A stretch of DNA of 64,000 nucleotides from JBBQWZ01 sp038210135 (GTDB taxonomy: Bacteria; Acidobacteriota; Terriglobia; Bryobacterales; Bryobacteraceae): contig JBBQWZ010000023.1 in assembly GCA_038210135.1 (NCBI GenBank), forward strand, positions 32,837-96,836, read 5' to 3'. A program made the translations under genes and the position numbers. The notes under the pieces are model-generated. The model was not told the origin of the DNA and did not search any database. It saw only the letters and a program-made list of their open reading frames with translations. Shown here one piece after another: positions 18,309-27,093 of the stretch. Each line of letters opens with the position of its first letter. Position 1 is the stretch's first letter.

Positions 18309-19637
18309 TTATCTGACCAAGTGAAATTGTGTTTGCCGCTTGAGCATCCAACTCATTTTTCCGCTTTCGTCGAGCTGCGCGTCTTCTTCCTGGCCGATAA
18401 ATACTTCCCGGCCTCCCCACTCTGGAACAGCCGCGCGCACCGACAGTTCGATCGAGAACCAGGATCCAGGAATCAGCGCCGTATCGCCTCGCCCGGGTAC
18501 GCCTTCCTGCCGGTCCCAAAGGCCGATCAGTGGCCCGGCCCCATGCCCGTGGTCGCCGATCGGATGCGTGTATACCGAGCCCTTGATGCCTTCGGCGCGC
18601 ATCGCCGCCAGTGTATCCGCCAGAACCTGATTGCCGCTGCGGCCCGGCTTCATCCGCTCGAGTAGCAGGTCCTGCAGCCGGTTCGATTGCGCGAGTGCTT
18701 TTTTCAAACCCGCCGGAGGTTCCGTCTCGCCAGCGCGAAGAACGTAGCCCATATGCTGAGTATCCGTATGGAGACGCATCGCCGTGATCCCAAAGTCAAC
18801 ATGCAAGGCGTCTCCTCGTTCGATGACAACGGGATCATCTTCCGACAGCATGTTGACTTCCGGCTTGGCCGATTTCTCTACGCGGACCGACGGGTGAAAC
18901 CAAGTCCCCAAGCCCCGGTCCGCCACTTGCTGCCGGAGCCACCACACGACATCCTGATTGGTCGTCTTCCCCGGGGTGATCACCTCGTTTGAAAATGCGC
19001 GCGCAATCAGCGAGTGCACGATTTCCGTCATTTGCCGGTAAATCGGCAGCATCTCCGGCACGCGCGTCTCTATGTATTCGAGCGCTAGATTCTCCGCTCG
19101 CACGATCCTTTTTCGATGTTCTTCGCCGAGCACCGTTTCCAGCTTGTCGCGCTCTCCCGCCGACAGGCCGTCCGAAAATGCGTGCGTCGCCGAGACGTCG
19201 ATCGCGATGCTTGCCGGACGCCGTTGATCCACCAACTTTCGCAGCAGAGCCCACTGGCCCTCACCGTAAATTTCCCGGCCCTCCACTTCCGGATCCCGGT
19301 AGACGGTATAGAGTCCGCCGTTCGAGCCTCCACCGAGCGCCAGCCGCTCCACGCCTTTTCCTTCGCCGCGGTCGTGAAACACCAGGATCGTGCGGCGCCG
19401 GGCCGCGAACACCGTCGGCGACACCAGCGATAAGAACGCCGGATCCTCGTTGTACTCGCGGCAAATTACCAGCCACATTTCGACGCCGTGCTTCCGCATC
19501 AACTTCGGAAGCACACGCTCCAGCCGCATGCGCAGCCATTCCTGCTGAATCGCCGCCTGCTCGCGCATCGAGGGAATCTTCGGTTCCGCGGAGAAGGCGA
19601 TTCCAGCCAACGCTACAAACAGGACTGCGATACGCAT
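18309..19637 (-). CDS. Secreted M24-family metallopeptidase (Xaa-Pro aminopeptidase-like)
   Basis: 442 aa from ATG 19637, chosen because it opens a signal peptide (MRIAVLFVALAGIAFSAEP); the frame extends 100 codons upstream without coding character. The creatinase/aminopeptidase-P N-domain (KHGVEMWLVICREYNEDPAF) is followed by the pita-bread domain with the five metal ligands: Asp in LHVDFGI, Asp in HTDTQHMGY, His in HPIGDHGHGAGP, Glu in FSIELSV and Glu in GQEEDAQL. It probably removes N-terminal residues from X-Pro peptides in the periplasm. It lies downstream of the tannase-family gene on the same strand, 38 bp away, so co-transcription is likely. Confidence 0.9.
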   Translation of the reverse strand: MRIAVLFVALAGIAFSAEPKIPSMREQAAIQQEWLRMRLERVLPKLMRKHGVEMWLVICREYNEDPAFLSLVSPTVFAARRRTILVFHDRGEGKGVERLALGGGSNGGLYTVYRDPEVEGREIYGEGQWALLRKLVDQRRPASIAIDVSATHAFSDGLSAGERDKLETVLGEEHRKRIVRAENLALEYIETRVPEMLPIYRQMTEIVHSLIARAFSNEVITPGKTTNQDVVWWLRQQVADRGLGTWFHPSVRVEKSAKPEVNMLSEDDPVVIERGDALHVDFGITAMRLHTDTQHMGYVLRAGETEPPAGLKKALAQSNRLQDLLLERMKPGRSGNQVLADTLAAMRAEGIKGSVYTHPIGDHGHGAGPLIGLWDRQEGVPGRGDTALIPGSWFSIELSVRAAVPEWGGREVFIGQEEDAQLDESGKMSWMLKRQTQFHLVR

Positions 19638-19675
19638 ATTTCGAGAATTCTCGCACGCCCTGCCGCGCGATGCGA

Positions 19676-21271
19676 TCATTTCTTCTTGGCGGTTGCGGCT
19701 GCCCCCGGATGAACGCAAACGAAATTCTGCGCTTCGTCGATACTCCCGGATCCCTTGTAGCGGGCAACCTGCGGATACGGACACAGCGGACGTGTGCGAT
19801 TCGCCGCGGAACTGACGCCGGCACTCACCGCGCTCGCATGCGATGCAACGATCTTGCCCGGCGCTTGCCCCGTTTCGACCCACGGCTCCAACGCGGCCAT
19901 CGCGTAAAACTGATTCGGCCCGGGCCCACCGAGGCAATGACCCATGCCCGGAACCATAAACAGCCGCGCGAATTTACGCGTCCGGTCCGCGCCCATGGTT
20001 TTGCTGACCGCCTCGTAATACCCGATCGTGTCCTCCGGAGCCACCGCCGAGTCGCCCCAACCGGAATAAATGATCAGTTTGCCGCCCCGCTTTTCAAACG
20101 GCGTCAAGTTCGTCTCAAGCGCATTCATGAAGCCAAGCTTTTCGTTCGCGAACTTCAAATCGCGCTCACTGTCCAACGTGCGCGAATCCCAGTTCGGATC
20201 GTGGAAAAGAAAATAGCGGAAGAAGCTAACCCGCGGCGGCGTCGGCGGACTGATGTGATAAGTTGCCCAACTTTGTCCCGGACCCAGGTCTTCGCTGCCG
20301 GGAGTGTAGCCCGCAAACAGCCGGACCCCGGTCTTCGGATCACGCCAGCCGGCATAGACTTTGCGCACCGCTTCCACCTGCGGCTGCGTGAGGCAACTGG
20401 CGTCGTCGCCGTTCTTGCAGAGCAAAGTCCCGGGATCGAACTTACAACGGCGCGGATCGTCGATCAAGCCATCCTTCAGTCCATCGATCGCGTCGCAAGC
20501 GTTTGTCGCAGCCTTCGTGATCGTCGCGAGCTTTGAAACCGGAAGGATCGGCTCGCCGTCCGCGTGCATCGCGTTCCACGAATGTAGGAACGCGAACGTC
20601 TGCCGGATCCGGTTGTTGGCCGGAGCCCCCGCGATGATGCCGTCGTAGTCCTCCGGATACCGCTGTGCTTCCGACAGCGCCTGATGCCCGCCCGCCGAGC
20701 AGCCGACGAAGTAGGATTTCGCGGCGAACTTCCCCGTCTGCACCCGCAGAATCAGCTTGGACGTTTCAGTCATCACATGTACCGCGCGATACGCATAGTC
20801 GATCAGCTTCTCCGGATGCCCTTGGCCGAACCGCATATCGTCGCCCGGGTGCCCGGTATCGTGGCTTGCCGTCGCGTAGCCTCGTCGCAGCGCGCCGGCC
20901 ATCGCGCCATAAGATAGCGCGCCCGAATACCCGCCATTGCCGACGCCTTCGAAGCGCCCGTTCCACGCGGCCGCCGCCGGAATCCACAATTCAAAATTGA
21001 TTTCCGAATCCGCCACTGGATGCGCGACGGCTTCCACGCGGCAGAAAGTGGGAAGCGTCATGGGCGCAGCGATGCCCGGTGCGCGGAACGGTCCCGCCGG
21101 AATCACCGCGGCCGCTCGAATCATGACGTTGGGAATCGTCATCTCGACGAGCTTCGCGCACGGCGTCCCCTCCTGCGTCGTAGGCGTTTTCGCCGGAGCC
21201 GCCCAGGCGCCAGTTACAGAAATCCCAAACAAGATCCAGCCGAAATACTTCGTCGTATCGCGCATCAACAA
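19676..21271 (-). CDS. Secreted tannase/feruloyl esterase family hydrolase
   Basis: 531 aa. Signal peptide (WILFGISVTGAWA), then the tannase/feruloyl-esterase alpha/beta hydrolase. Nucleophile Ser192 lies in GCSAGG and is preceded by Cys191. A histidine-cysteine pair occurs in PGMGHCLGGPGP, so the CS-D-HC motif of the family, with a disulfide joining nucleophile and histidine loops, is present. SWNAMHADGEPIL and NACDAIDGLKDGLIDDPRRC are typical family blocks, the latter resembling the calcium site. Substrates of this family are aromatic esters of plant polyphenols or hydroxycinnamates, fitting a soil plant-litter degrader. Confidence 0.9.
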   Translation of the reverse strand: MLMRDTTKYFGWILFGISVTGAWAAPAKTPTTQEGTPCAKLVEMTIPNVMIRAAAVIPAGPFRAPGIAAPMTLPTFCRVEAVAHPVADSEINFELWIPAAAAWNGRFEGVGNGGYSGALSYGAMAGALRRGYATASHDTGHPGDDMRFGQGHPEKLIDYAYRAVHVMTETSKLILRVQTGKFAAKSYFVGCSAGGHQALSEAQRYPEDYDGIIAGAPANNRIRQTFAFLHSWNAMHADGEPILPVSKLATITKAATNACDAIDGLKDGLIDDPRRCKFDPGTLLCKNGDDASCLTQPQVEAVRKVYAGWRDPKTGVRLFAGYTPGSEDLGPGQSWATYHISPPTPPRVSFFRYFLFHDPNWDSRTLDSERDLKFANEKLGFMNALETNLTPFEKRGGKLIIYSGWGDSAVAPEDTIGYYEAVSKTMGADRTRKFARLFMVPGMGHCLGGPGPNQFYAMAALEPWVETGQAPGKIVASHASAVSAGVSSAANRTRPLCPYPQVARYKGSGSIDEAQNFVCVHPGAAATAKKK

Positions 21272-21416
21272 GCTCCCATCGAACGCGGCCGGATTACGTC
21301 CGCGCCAAGCTCGATAGTACGCGACCGCCGTTCCATTCGGCGAGTCTGTTATCGAATTTCGAACCGAGGTGCGCGACCCTGGCTGCGAATTGCGCCCGCC
21401 AAATCAGAGGAAACGA

Positions 21417-21710
21417 ATGGAACGGATATTGACGCCGCTCATCACCGGCCGCTGGATAGGTGTCCTGACGGGCTTCGGAATCGCCTGTTGGATCTGGGCA
21501 AATCCCAGCCAATCCACCGGCCAGATCACGTTGGCGGAGAAGGGCATGGGAGACGCGCTGATCATAGGAACCAGTAGTTACCTGCCGCCGCACTTGGGCC
21601 GTGCGGGAAAGGTCCGCGAAGAAGACGGATATGTCATTTGCACCACAACGATGACGATTCCCGAAAAGCACGACTGGATCATCACCGCGACTGCCAACGG
21701 AATCGACTAG
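21417..21710 (+). CDS. Small hypothetical protein with one hydrophobic segment
   Basis: 97 aa from ATG 21417, preceded by AGAGGAAA as a good ribosome binding site. One hydrophobic segment (WIGVLTGFGIACWIWA, about residues 13-28) is followed by a polar, beta-prone domain ending in HDWIITATANGID. It faces away from the tannase gene and is followed directly by the dispersed repeat at 21726. I do not recognise the family. The antisense frame is longer but has a less protein-like composition. Confidence 0.5.
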   Translation: MERILTPLITGRWIGVLTGFGIACWIWANPSQSTGQITLAEKGMGDALIIGTSSYLPPHLGRAGKVREEDGYVICTTTMTIPEKHDWIITATANGID

Positions 21711-21725
21711 TGGGATGTCCGCGAG

Positions 21726-21827
21726 ATCCCTTTAGTACGCGGATCTCTCACGTTTAACCCCGCCCGTAAGGGCGGGGACTCTTCGTCAGTCAACCACCGT
21801 AAAGGTCGATCGCGGACAGCCCACTAG
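21726..21827 (+). repeat. ~100-bp dispersed repeat, copy A
   Basis: Starts ATCCCTTTAGT, contains the perfect hairpin CCCCGCCC-GTAA-GGGCGGGG and ends GATCGCGGACAGCCCACTAG. The reverse complement of 54268-54370 matches it along its full length at roughly 80% identity by eye, with the ends especially well conserved. It is too short to encode anything and sits between genes, so it behaves like a REP/MITE-type non-autonomous element that may double as a terminator. Confidence 0.8.
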
Positions 21828-21943
21828 GTGTGGTTCAAACTGCCGTGGTCTGAAAAACTCTCCGCCGCGCAGCCTCGGACCGATTGGCTCGCGCCAACGG
21901 AAACAGCCGGTCCGCGGTCTGCCGGAATCCAGGCGCGGTCCCG

Positions 21944-21967
21944 GTGGCGGTTTGTGCCAACCGCCAC
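21944..21967. terminator. Hairpin after the PaaK-like ligase gene
   Basis: Perfect 9-bp inverted repeat GTGGCGGTT / AACCGCCAC with a 6-base loop, 43 bp downstream of the stop of the minus-strand ligase gene. No strong U-run follows on the minus side, so termination is likely but not certain. Confidence 0.5.
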
Positions 21968-22009
21968 AAAACTGCACGCTCGGCGATTTTTTCAGTAACG
22001 AACGCTGTT

Positions 22010-23143
22010 TTAGTAAACGCCTTCAACCACGCTGGTGGCGAAGCCGCGGAACGGCCGCACATTACGAACGCCATCCCAGGGATAGCGTTCGCATGGTTTC
22101 TCGCGTTCGCACTCGTCGCGTTCGAGGAAGCGCGGCATAAAGAATTCCTTGGTCAGCGTAGTCAGCCGGGCGCGACCCGTGGCGCCATACTCGACCAGCT
22201 TCAACGGATCGTTGAAATCCACGACTTCGATCATCGCGCGCGCATTCGGCGGGTAGTAGATGATCGCGTAGTTGTCGGCCGGGTCGAACGGCTTGCCCGT
22301 CGCCAGGCCCATCAGCGTGTTTCCGTACGTCGGCGCGAAGTGAATCGTCGGTCCCAGCAACTCTTCTTTGGCGAAGCGATGGAACTGCGGAGTCATTTCC
22401 GTACCGCCGCAAAACACGCCCTTCAGGCCGTACTTCTTCAATGAAATCTTTTCGCACAGCGACTCGAGCAGCTTCGGAGTCGTGAACATGCACTTGATCT
22501 CGTGCGCCTTCAAGAGCGTTAGCGCCTGATCGATAACGTGCGTCTTGTAGCGCTCCATTTCATCGAGCTTGCCCGCTTTTACCAGCTTGATTACCCAGCG
22601 CGGATCGAGATCGACGCAGAACGAAATACCTCCGCGATGCTGCGCGAGGTGTTCGACCGCCAGTCGCAGCCGGCGTGGGCCCGAAGGACCGAGCATCAGC
22701 CAATCCGCACCCTTGGGATAAAACTCGTCCGGCAGCGTGTCCGAAAACGCTTCGTAGTCGATCCGAAAATCTTCGATCGCGATGCGCGACTTCGGAACGC
22801 CGGTCGATCCTCCCGTCTCGAACGTATAAATTGGACGGTTGGCGTACGCCTTCGGTACCCAGCGCCGCACCGGACCTCCGCGCAGGTCGCCGTCTTCAAA
22901 GCTAGGGAACTTGTCGAGGTCCGCGTAGCATTGGACGTCTTTGCGCGGATCGAAGCCCAGCGTCTTGGCCTTTTCAAGCCAGAAAGGCGTGCCGGTTTCC
23001 GGGTCGAAGTGCCAAGCCACCATTTCGCGGGTCCAGGCGTCAAGCTTGGTTTTCGCCGCCGCAATGGCGGAGGCAGCGGCCGGCCCGGCTCCGGGTTCGG
23101 CGGCAAGAGTATTGGTAGCGTGATGAGCGAGAGACGGTGTCAC
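22010..23143 (-). CDS. Phenylacetate-CoA ligase-like (PaaK-type) adenylate-forming enzyme
   Basis: 377 aa, GTG start with no clear Shine-Dalgarno. The adenylate-forming core is recognisable: the TGGSTGVPKSR nucleotide loop, FCGGTEMTPQ and a PTYGNTLMGLA stretch equivalent to the Y-G-x-T motif. At 377 aa it is shorter than PaaK (~430 aa); the C-terminal subdomain ends early in a family-unlike tail (RPFRGFATSVVEGVY). Substrate unknown: an aryl or fatty acid, to be activated as acyl-AMP and perhaps acyl-CoA. It stands alone between the repeat and the PQQ-propeller pair. Confidence 0.75.
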   Translation of the reverse strand: MTPSLAHHATNTLAAEPGAGPAAASAIAAAKTKLDAWTREMVAWHFDPETGTPFWLEKAKTLGFDPRKDVQCYADLDKFPSFEDGDLRGGPVRRWVPKAYANRPIYTFETGGSTGVPKSRIAIEDFRIDYEAFSDTLPDEFYPKGADWLMLGPSGPRRLRLAVEHLAQHRGGISFCVDLDPRWVIKLVKAGKLDEMERYKTHVIDQALTLLKAHEIKCMFTTPKLLESLCEKISLKKYGLKGVFCGGTEMTPQFHRFAKEELLGPTIHFAPTYGNTLMGLATGKPFDPADNYAIIYYPPNARAMIEVVDFNDPLKLVEYGATGRARLTTLTKEFFMPRFLERDECEREKPCERYPWDGVRNVRPFRGFATSVVEGVY

Positions 23144-23375
23144 GATATTTAAGATAACGCAGGCGAGGCCCTTGGACTAAAATTTCAACGCCATCCGTGC
23201 GAAGTAGCCGGATCGTGCGAGGCGCGGCAGTGAGCCCGCGCGCACTCATCGTGTTCGCAACACTCCGCCAGCCTGCCGGTTTTTGCGATCCTTATGAATC
23301 CGCGCCAAGAGCCGGCCCTCAACAAATGTTAAAAAGTGACAAAGTCGAACGGCGCTCGTCCAATGGGAGATTTCG

Positions 23376-24788
23376 ATGAACAAGATTCTGATTTGCGCAT
23401 TCGTTTTCGCCGGCCTCGCCGTTTCGGCGGCCGATTGGCCTAGTTTCCGCGGCCCTAACGGCACCGGCGTCGCTGAAACCTCTCTGCCATCCGACATCGG
23501 ACCGGACAAGAACGTGATCTGGAAGATCGACTTCCCCCCAGGGCACTCTTCGCCCTCGGTCTCCGGAAACCGCATTTTCTTGACCGCCTATGAAGGCGAC
23601 AAACTCCTCACTGTCGCCCTCGATCGCTTGACCGGCAAAGAAATCTGGCGCGTCGAAGCGCCACGTCCGCGCAAGGAAATTTACGACAAACGCAACAGCC
23701 CCGCCTCGCCGACTCCGGCCGCCGACGGCAAGAGCGTCTTCGTCTTCTTTGGCGACTACGGCATGCTCGCCTACGACTTCAACGGCAAGGAGATCTGGCG
23801 AACTCCGCTGGGCCCCTTCAACAACGTCTACGGCATGGGCGCGTCACCGGTCCTGGTCGATGACAAAGTCATCCTGGTTTGCGACCACTCCGGCGGCTCG
23901 TTCGTGATCGCGCTCAGTAAAGCGACCGGAAAACAGATTTGGAAACGGCCCCGCGCGGAAGCGCTCACCGGGCATTCGACGCCCGTCATCTACCGGCCCA
24001 AAAACGGAAATCCGCTGATCATCGCTCCGGGTTCGTTCCGCATGGACGCCTACGACGCGACAAACGGCGAGAGCATCTTCTGGGTTTACGGACTCGCCTC
24101 TGAAATGAAATCAATCCCCGTGCTCGACGGCGACAAACTGTACATTAACGGTTTCAATACGCCCGAAAACGATCCCGGCAAACAGATTCCGGTTCTGCCC
24201 TTTGAAGACGTCCTGAAGGAATGGGACAAGAATCACGACGGCAAAATCTCCGTCGATGAGTCTCCGGATAAGCGCACCAGGGATTACTTCCCCTACACGG
24301 ACTTAAATCGCGATGGATTCCTCGACAAAGAAGAGTGGGACAAATTCCGCGCCGTGATGGCGGCCGAGAACGGACTGCTCGCTTACAAAATGACGGGCAA
24401 AGGCGATGTTTCACAATCCGGTCTCCTGTGGAAATACCACAAGGCGATTCCGCAACTGCCTTCGACCGTGCTCTACAAGGGCGTGCTGTATATGATCAGC
24501 GACGCCGGCGTCCTGTCCACGTTCGATCCCGCCAACGGCACCGTCCACAAACAGGCCCGCCTGCGCGGCGTGTCGGACCGCTATTACGCGTCGCCAGTCG
24601 CCGCCGACGGCAAGGTGTTCATCGCCAGCCTATCCGGCACCATGACCGTGCTCAAGGCCGGACCGGACCAGGAAGTTTTGTCCGCCAACAAATTCGAAGA
24701 CGAAATCTACGCCACGCCGGCCATTGCCGACGGGCGCATTTACGTCCGCACACGGACGGCGCTGTACTGTTTCGGATCCAAGAAGTAA
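23376..24788 (+). CDS. Secreted PQQ-like beta-propeller with EF-hand insert (paralogue 1)
   Basis: 470 aa. Signal peptide (MNKILICAFVFAGLAVSAADW), then WPSFRGPNGTG, the usual opening of this family, and repeated propeller blades of the LDRLTGKEIWRVE type. Two EF-hand loops are inserted mid-protein: DKNHDGKISVDE and DLNRDGFLDKEE, each with the Asp/Asn ligands at loop positions 1, 3 and 5 and an acidic residue at 12. No evidence of bound PQQ or of dehydrogenase residues; the fold is structural or binding. GGGAGA precedes the ATG. The paralogue follows 25 bp downstream, so the pair forms an operon arising by tandem duplication. Confidence 0.88.
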   Translation: MNKILICAFVFAGLAVSAADWPSFRGPNGTGVAETSLPSDIGPDKNVIWKIDFPPGHSSPSVSGNRIFLTAYEGDKLLTVALDRLTGKEIWRVEAPRPRKEIYDKRNSPASPTPAADGKSVFVFFGDYGMLAYDFNGKEIWRTPLGPFNNVYGMGASPVLVDDKVILVCDHSGGSFVIALSKATGKQIWKRPRAEALTGHSTPVIYRPKNGNPLIIAPGSFRMDAYDATNGESIFWVYGLASEMKSIPVLDGDKLYINGFNTPENDPGKQIPVLPFEDVLKEWDKNHDGKISVDESPDKRTRDYFPYTDLNRDGFLDKEEWDKFRAVMAAENGLLAYKMTGKGDVSQSGLLWKYHKAIPQLPSTVLYKGVLYMISDAGVLSTFDPANGTVHKQARLRGVSDRYYASPVAADGKVFIASLSGTMTVLKAGPDQEVLSANKFEDEIYATPAIADGRIYVRTRTALYCFGSKK

Positions 24789-24813
24789 GAAGCGAAAAGG
24801 ACGACTCCCAGTA

Positions 24814-26268
24814 ATGACTCTTCTCGGACGAATCGCTCCGGCTGTTTTCATGATGACCACCGCCCTCGCCGGAGCGGCGTTCGCCGAGGATTGGGGGCGT
24901 TTCCGCGGCGCCAACGGAACGGGAGTCGCTTCCGCGAAGGACCTGCCCGTCGAGCTGGGTCCCGACAAGAATTTGATCTGGCGCAGCGAAATCGGACCCG
25001 GCTATTCTTCGCCCGTGATCGGCGGCAACAAAATCTTCCTGACGACCTTCGACAAAGCCAAGAAGGTCGCCTACACGATCGGGCTCGACCGGAAAACCGG
25101 AAAGCTGCTGTGGCAGAAAGAAGCTCCAAAGGTTTCGGACGTCGCCATCCGCTCGGTGAACACGCCCGTTTCTCCGACGCCTGTCACCGATGGCAACGCC
25201 GTTTACGTCTTCTTTGAAAGCGCCGGCCTCGTTGCCTATACGGCCGACGGCGAGCAGAAGTGGCACGTCCCGCTCGGACCGTTCAAGACGCCCTACGGCC
25301 CCGGCGCTTCGCCAATCCTGGCCGGCGACACGCTCCTCTTCTTAATGGATCAGGACGTCGATTCCTATCTCATCGCGGTAGACACCGCCTCCGGCAAGGT
25401 GAAATGGAAGACTGCCCGGCGCGGAGTCACGCATGGCTTCGCGACACCAGTCTTGTTCCAGCCGAAGAAGGGCCCGCTGCAGGTGCTCGTGTCTGGCTCC
25501 TATGAATTGCAATCCTACGCCGTCGCGACGGGAGAAAAGATGTGGTGGGTCGGCGGCATGGCCTGGCAGGCGAAATCGGAACCCATCGTCGCCGGAGATC
25601 ACGTCTTCGTCCACTCCTGGATGGCGGACATGCCGGGCGTCGGCTTGCCGCCCACCATCGATCCGTGGGAAAAAGTGCTCGATTCGCACGACAAGGATAA
25701 AGATGGCAAACTGTCGCGCGCGGAATTGCCGTACGACGAGATGAAGAAACTGATGTTCCTGTTTGACCTGAATGGGGACGGCTTCATCGACGCCGACGAG
25801 TGGAAGGTGTTATTTGCGCGCAATTCCGCAGTCAACGGCGTGTATTCGATCAAGCTGCCGCAGTCGGACGCCGAACAAAAAGGCGATCTCACGAAGACCA
25901 ACGTGGAATGGCGCTACGCCAAATCTCTTCCCAACATTCCCTCGCCACTCTTGATCGACAACGTGTTGTTTCTCCTCCGCGAGGGCGGGGTGCTCACCGC
26001 CCTCAACGCGAAAACCGGTGAAGTGATCAAACAGGGCCGCGTGAAGGACGCGCTCGATCCCTACTTTGCTTCACCCGTCGCCGGTGATGGCAAGATTTAT
26101 CTCGCCAGCCAGTCGGGAAAAGTGTCAGTAATCAAGGCGGTGGGCGAATGGGAAATCCTAGCCGTGAACGACCTAAAGGAAGAGATCTGGTCCACACCGG
26201 CGATCGACAGAAACCAGATTCTAGTACGAACGCAATCCGCCCTGTACTGTTTTGGCAAGAAAAACTGA
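24814..26268 (+). CDS. Secreted PQQ-like beta-propeller with EF-hand insert (paralogue 2)
   Basis: 484 aa. Start at ATG 24814 after AAAAGGA; it opens a signal peptide (RIAPAVFMMTTALAGAAFA). Same layout as the preceding gene: WGRFRGANGTG start, blades, then EF-hand loops DKDKDGKLSRAE and DLNGDGFIDADE in the same place, blades again, and the shared ending RTQSALYCFGKK. The two proteins clearly share an origin but have diverged widely. Periplasmic or surface location with calcium-dependent folding is a reasonable inference. The gene lacks an obvious terminator downstream. Confidence 0.88.
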   Translation: MTLLGRIAPAVFMMTTALAGAAFAEDWGRFRGANGTGVASAKDLPVELGPDKNLIWRSEIGPGYSSPVIGGNKIFLTTFDKAKKVAYTIGLDRKTGKLLWQKEAPKVSDVAIRSVNTPVSPTPVTDGNAVYVFFESAGLVAYTADGEQKWHVPLGPFKTPYGPGASPILAGDTLLFLMDQDVDSYLIAVDTASGKVKWKTARRGVTHGFATPVLFQPKKGPLQVLVSGSYELQSYAVATGEKMWWVGGMAWQAKSEPIVAGDHVFVHSWMADMPGVGLPPTIDPWEKVLDSHDKDKDGKLSRAELPYDEMKKLMFLFDLNGDGFIDADEWKVLFARNSAVNGVYSIKLPQSDAEQKGDLTKTNVEWRYAKSLPNIPSPLLIDNVLFLLREGGVLTALNAKTGEVIKQGRVKDALDPYFASPVAGDGKIYLASQSGKVSVIKAVGEWEILAVNDLKEEIWSTPAIDRNQILVRTQSALYCFGKKN

Positions 26269-26482
26269 CCGCCCAACTCAGCCGGAATCGAACGTTAGCA
26301 CTGGGCGCCGGACGCATGGATGGGGCCGACGTCGAGAACCTTCTCGCGCCTCGTGCTGCCAACCCACCCCATCCAATGAGCGATTCCGAGCATATACGGC
26401 TCCGAGCTTTCTAATTTCTTCTCCCTTAGATCTCAAACCGCGAGATTCGGTTTGAAACTTGGGACATTCGGTGCCGGCGACA

Positions 26483-26632
26483 CTAGACTGGCCTGCGGCC
26501 CTGGATGATGCGAATAAGCATAACCGCAATGGCCAGCACCAAAAGGATGTGGATGAAGCCGCCCATGGTGTAAGACGTCACCAGGCCGAGCAGCCACATG
26601 ACCAGCAAAATTACAAAAATGGTTTCCAACAT
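26483..26632 (-). CDS. Small two-helix membrane protein (Lmo0937 family-like)
   Basis: 49 aa. Start at ATG 26632, preceded by AAAGGAAAA; an upstream in-frame ATG exists but adds 35 residues not seen in the family. Two membrane segments (LETIFVILLVMWLLGLV and FIHILLVLAIAVMLIRII) joined by a TSYTMGG turn, then a basic tail. This matches the short Lmo0937-type proteins found in many bacteria, whose function is unknown and which are often stress-induced. Confidence 0.75.
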   Translation of the reverse strand: MLETIFVILLVMWLLGLVTSYTMGGFIHILLVLAIAVMLIRIIQGRRPV

Positions 26633-26816
26633 GATTGTTTTCCTTTCGCGATCAGCGACTGATTTACACGCCGCGCACTGAACAAATAAGCAATTCTCCG
26701 GCCACGCGGCATCGAATCGGTATTTCGCTGAACGCAAAAGAGATCGTGATTTCCCGCCACTTTGTTACTTGCCGCCCAACGCAGATTCTGCACGTCGCGT
26801 GAACTGCTTACCGGCG

Positions 26817-27071
26817 TCAGGAGTGCGGCTGGTCGAGCGATTGAGCGAGGATCATCTCTTCGATGGTCGGCCGCTCGGAGGGGAGAGGTTGATGGCAAAC
26901 CGGGCAGAGTGCGGGTGCTAGGACGGGAGCAACGATAGAAGCCTGAATCGGTTTCGCTGACAGCGATTCGCGCTCCGCGGTCAGCAATGCGCGGCGGTCA
27001 CTGGGTGAAAGCTGGGCAAGCTCTTTGGTAAGAGCAGTCAGGCGATTCCGTAGAGCCTCGAGGTCCGGCAT
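26817..27071 (-). CDS. Small hypothetical protein with one CPxC motif
   Basis: 84 aa. An N-terminal coiled-coil-prone helix (LEALRNRLTALTKELAQLS) is followed by a linker and a half zinc-ribbon (LCPVCHQPLP). It starts 22 bp after the lytic transglycosylase stop on the same strand, so it is probably co-transcribed. I do not know the family; the single Cys pair with one His could bind metal as a dimer. Confidence 0.55.
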   Translation of the reverse strand: MPDLEALRNRLTALTKELAQLSPSDRRALLTAERESLSAKPIQASIVAPVLAPALCPVCHQPLPSERPTIEEMILAQSLDQPHS

Positions 27072-27093
27072 GGCCAGCAGGGGCGACGCCGAT

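Noticed and set aside
19638..19937. 100-codon N-terminal extension of the M24 peptidase
   Set aside because: It overlaps the tannase gene out of frame, and a signal peptide begins at 19637.
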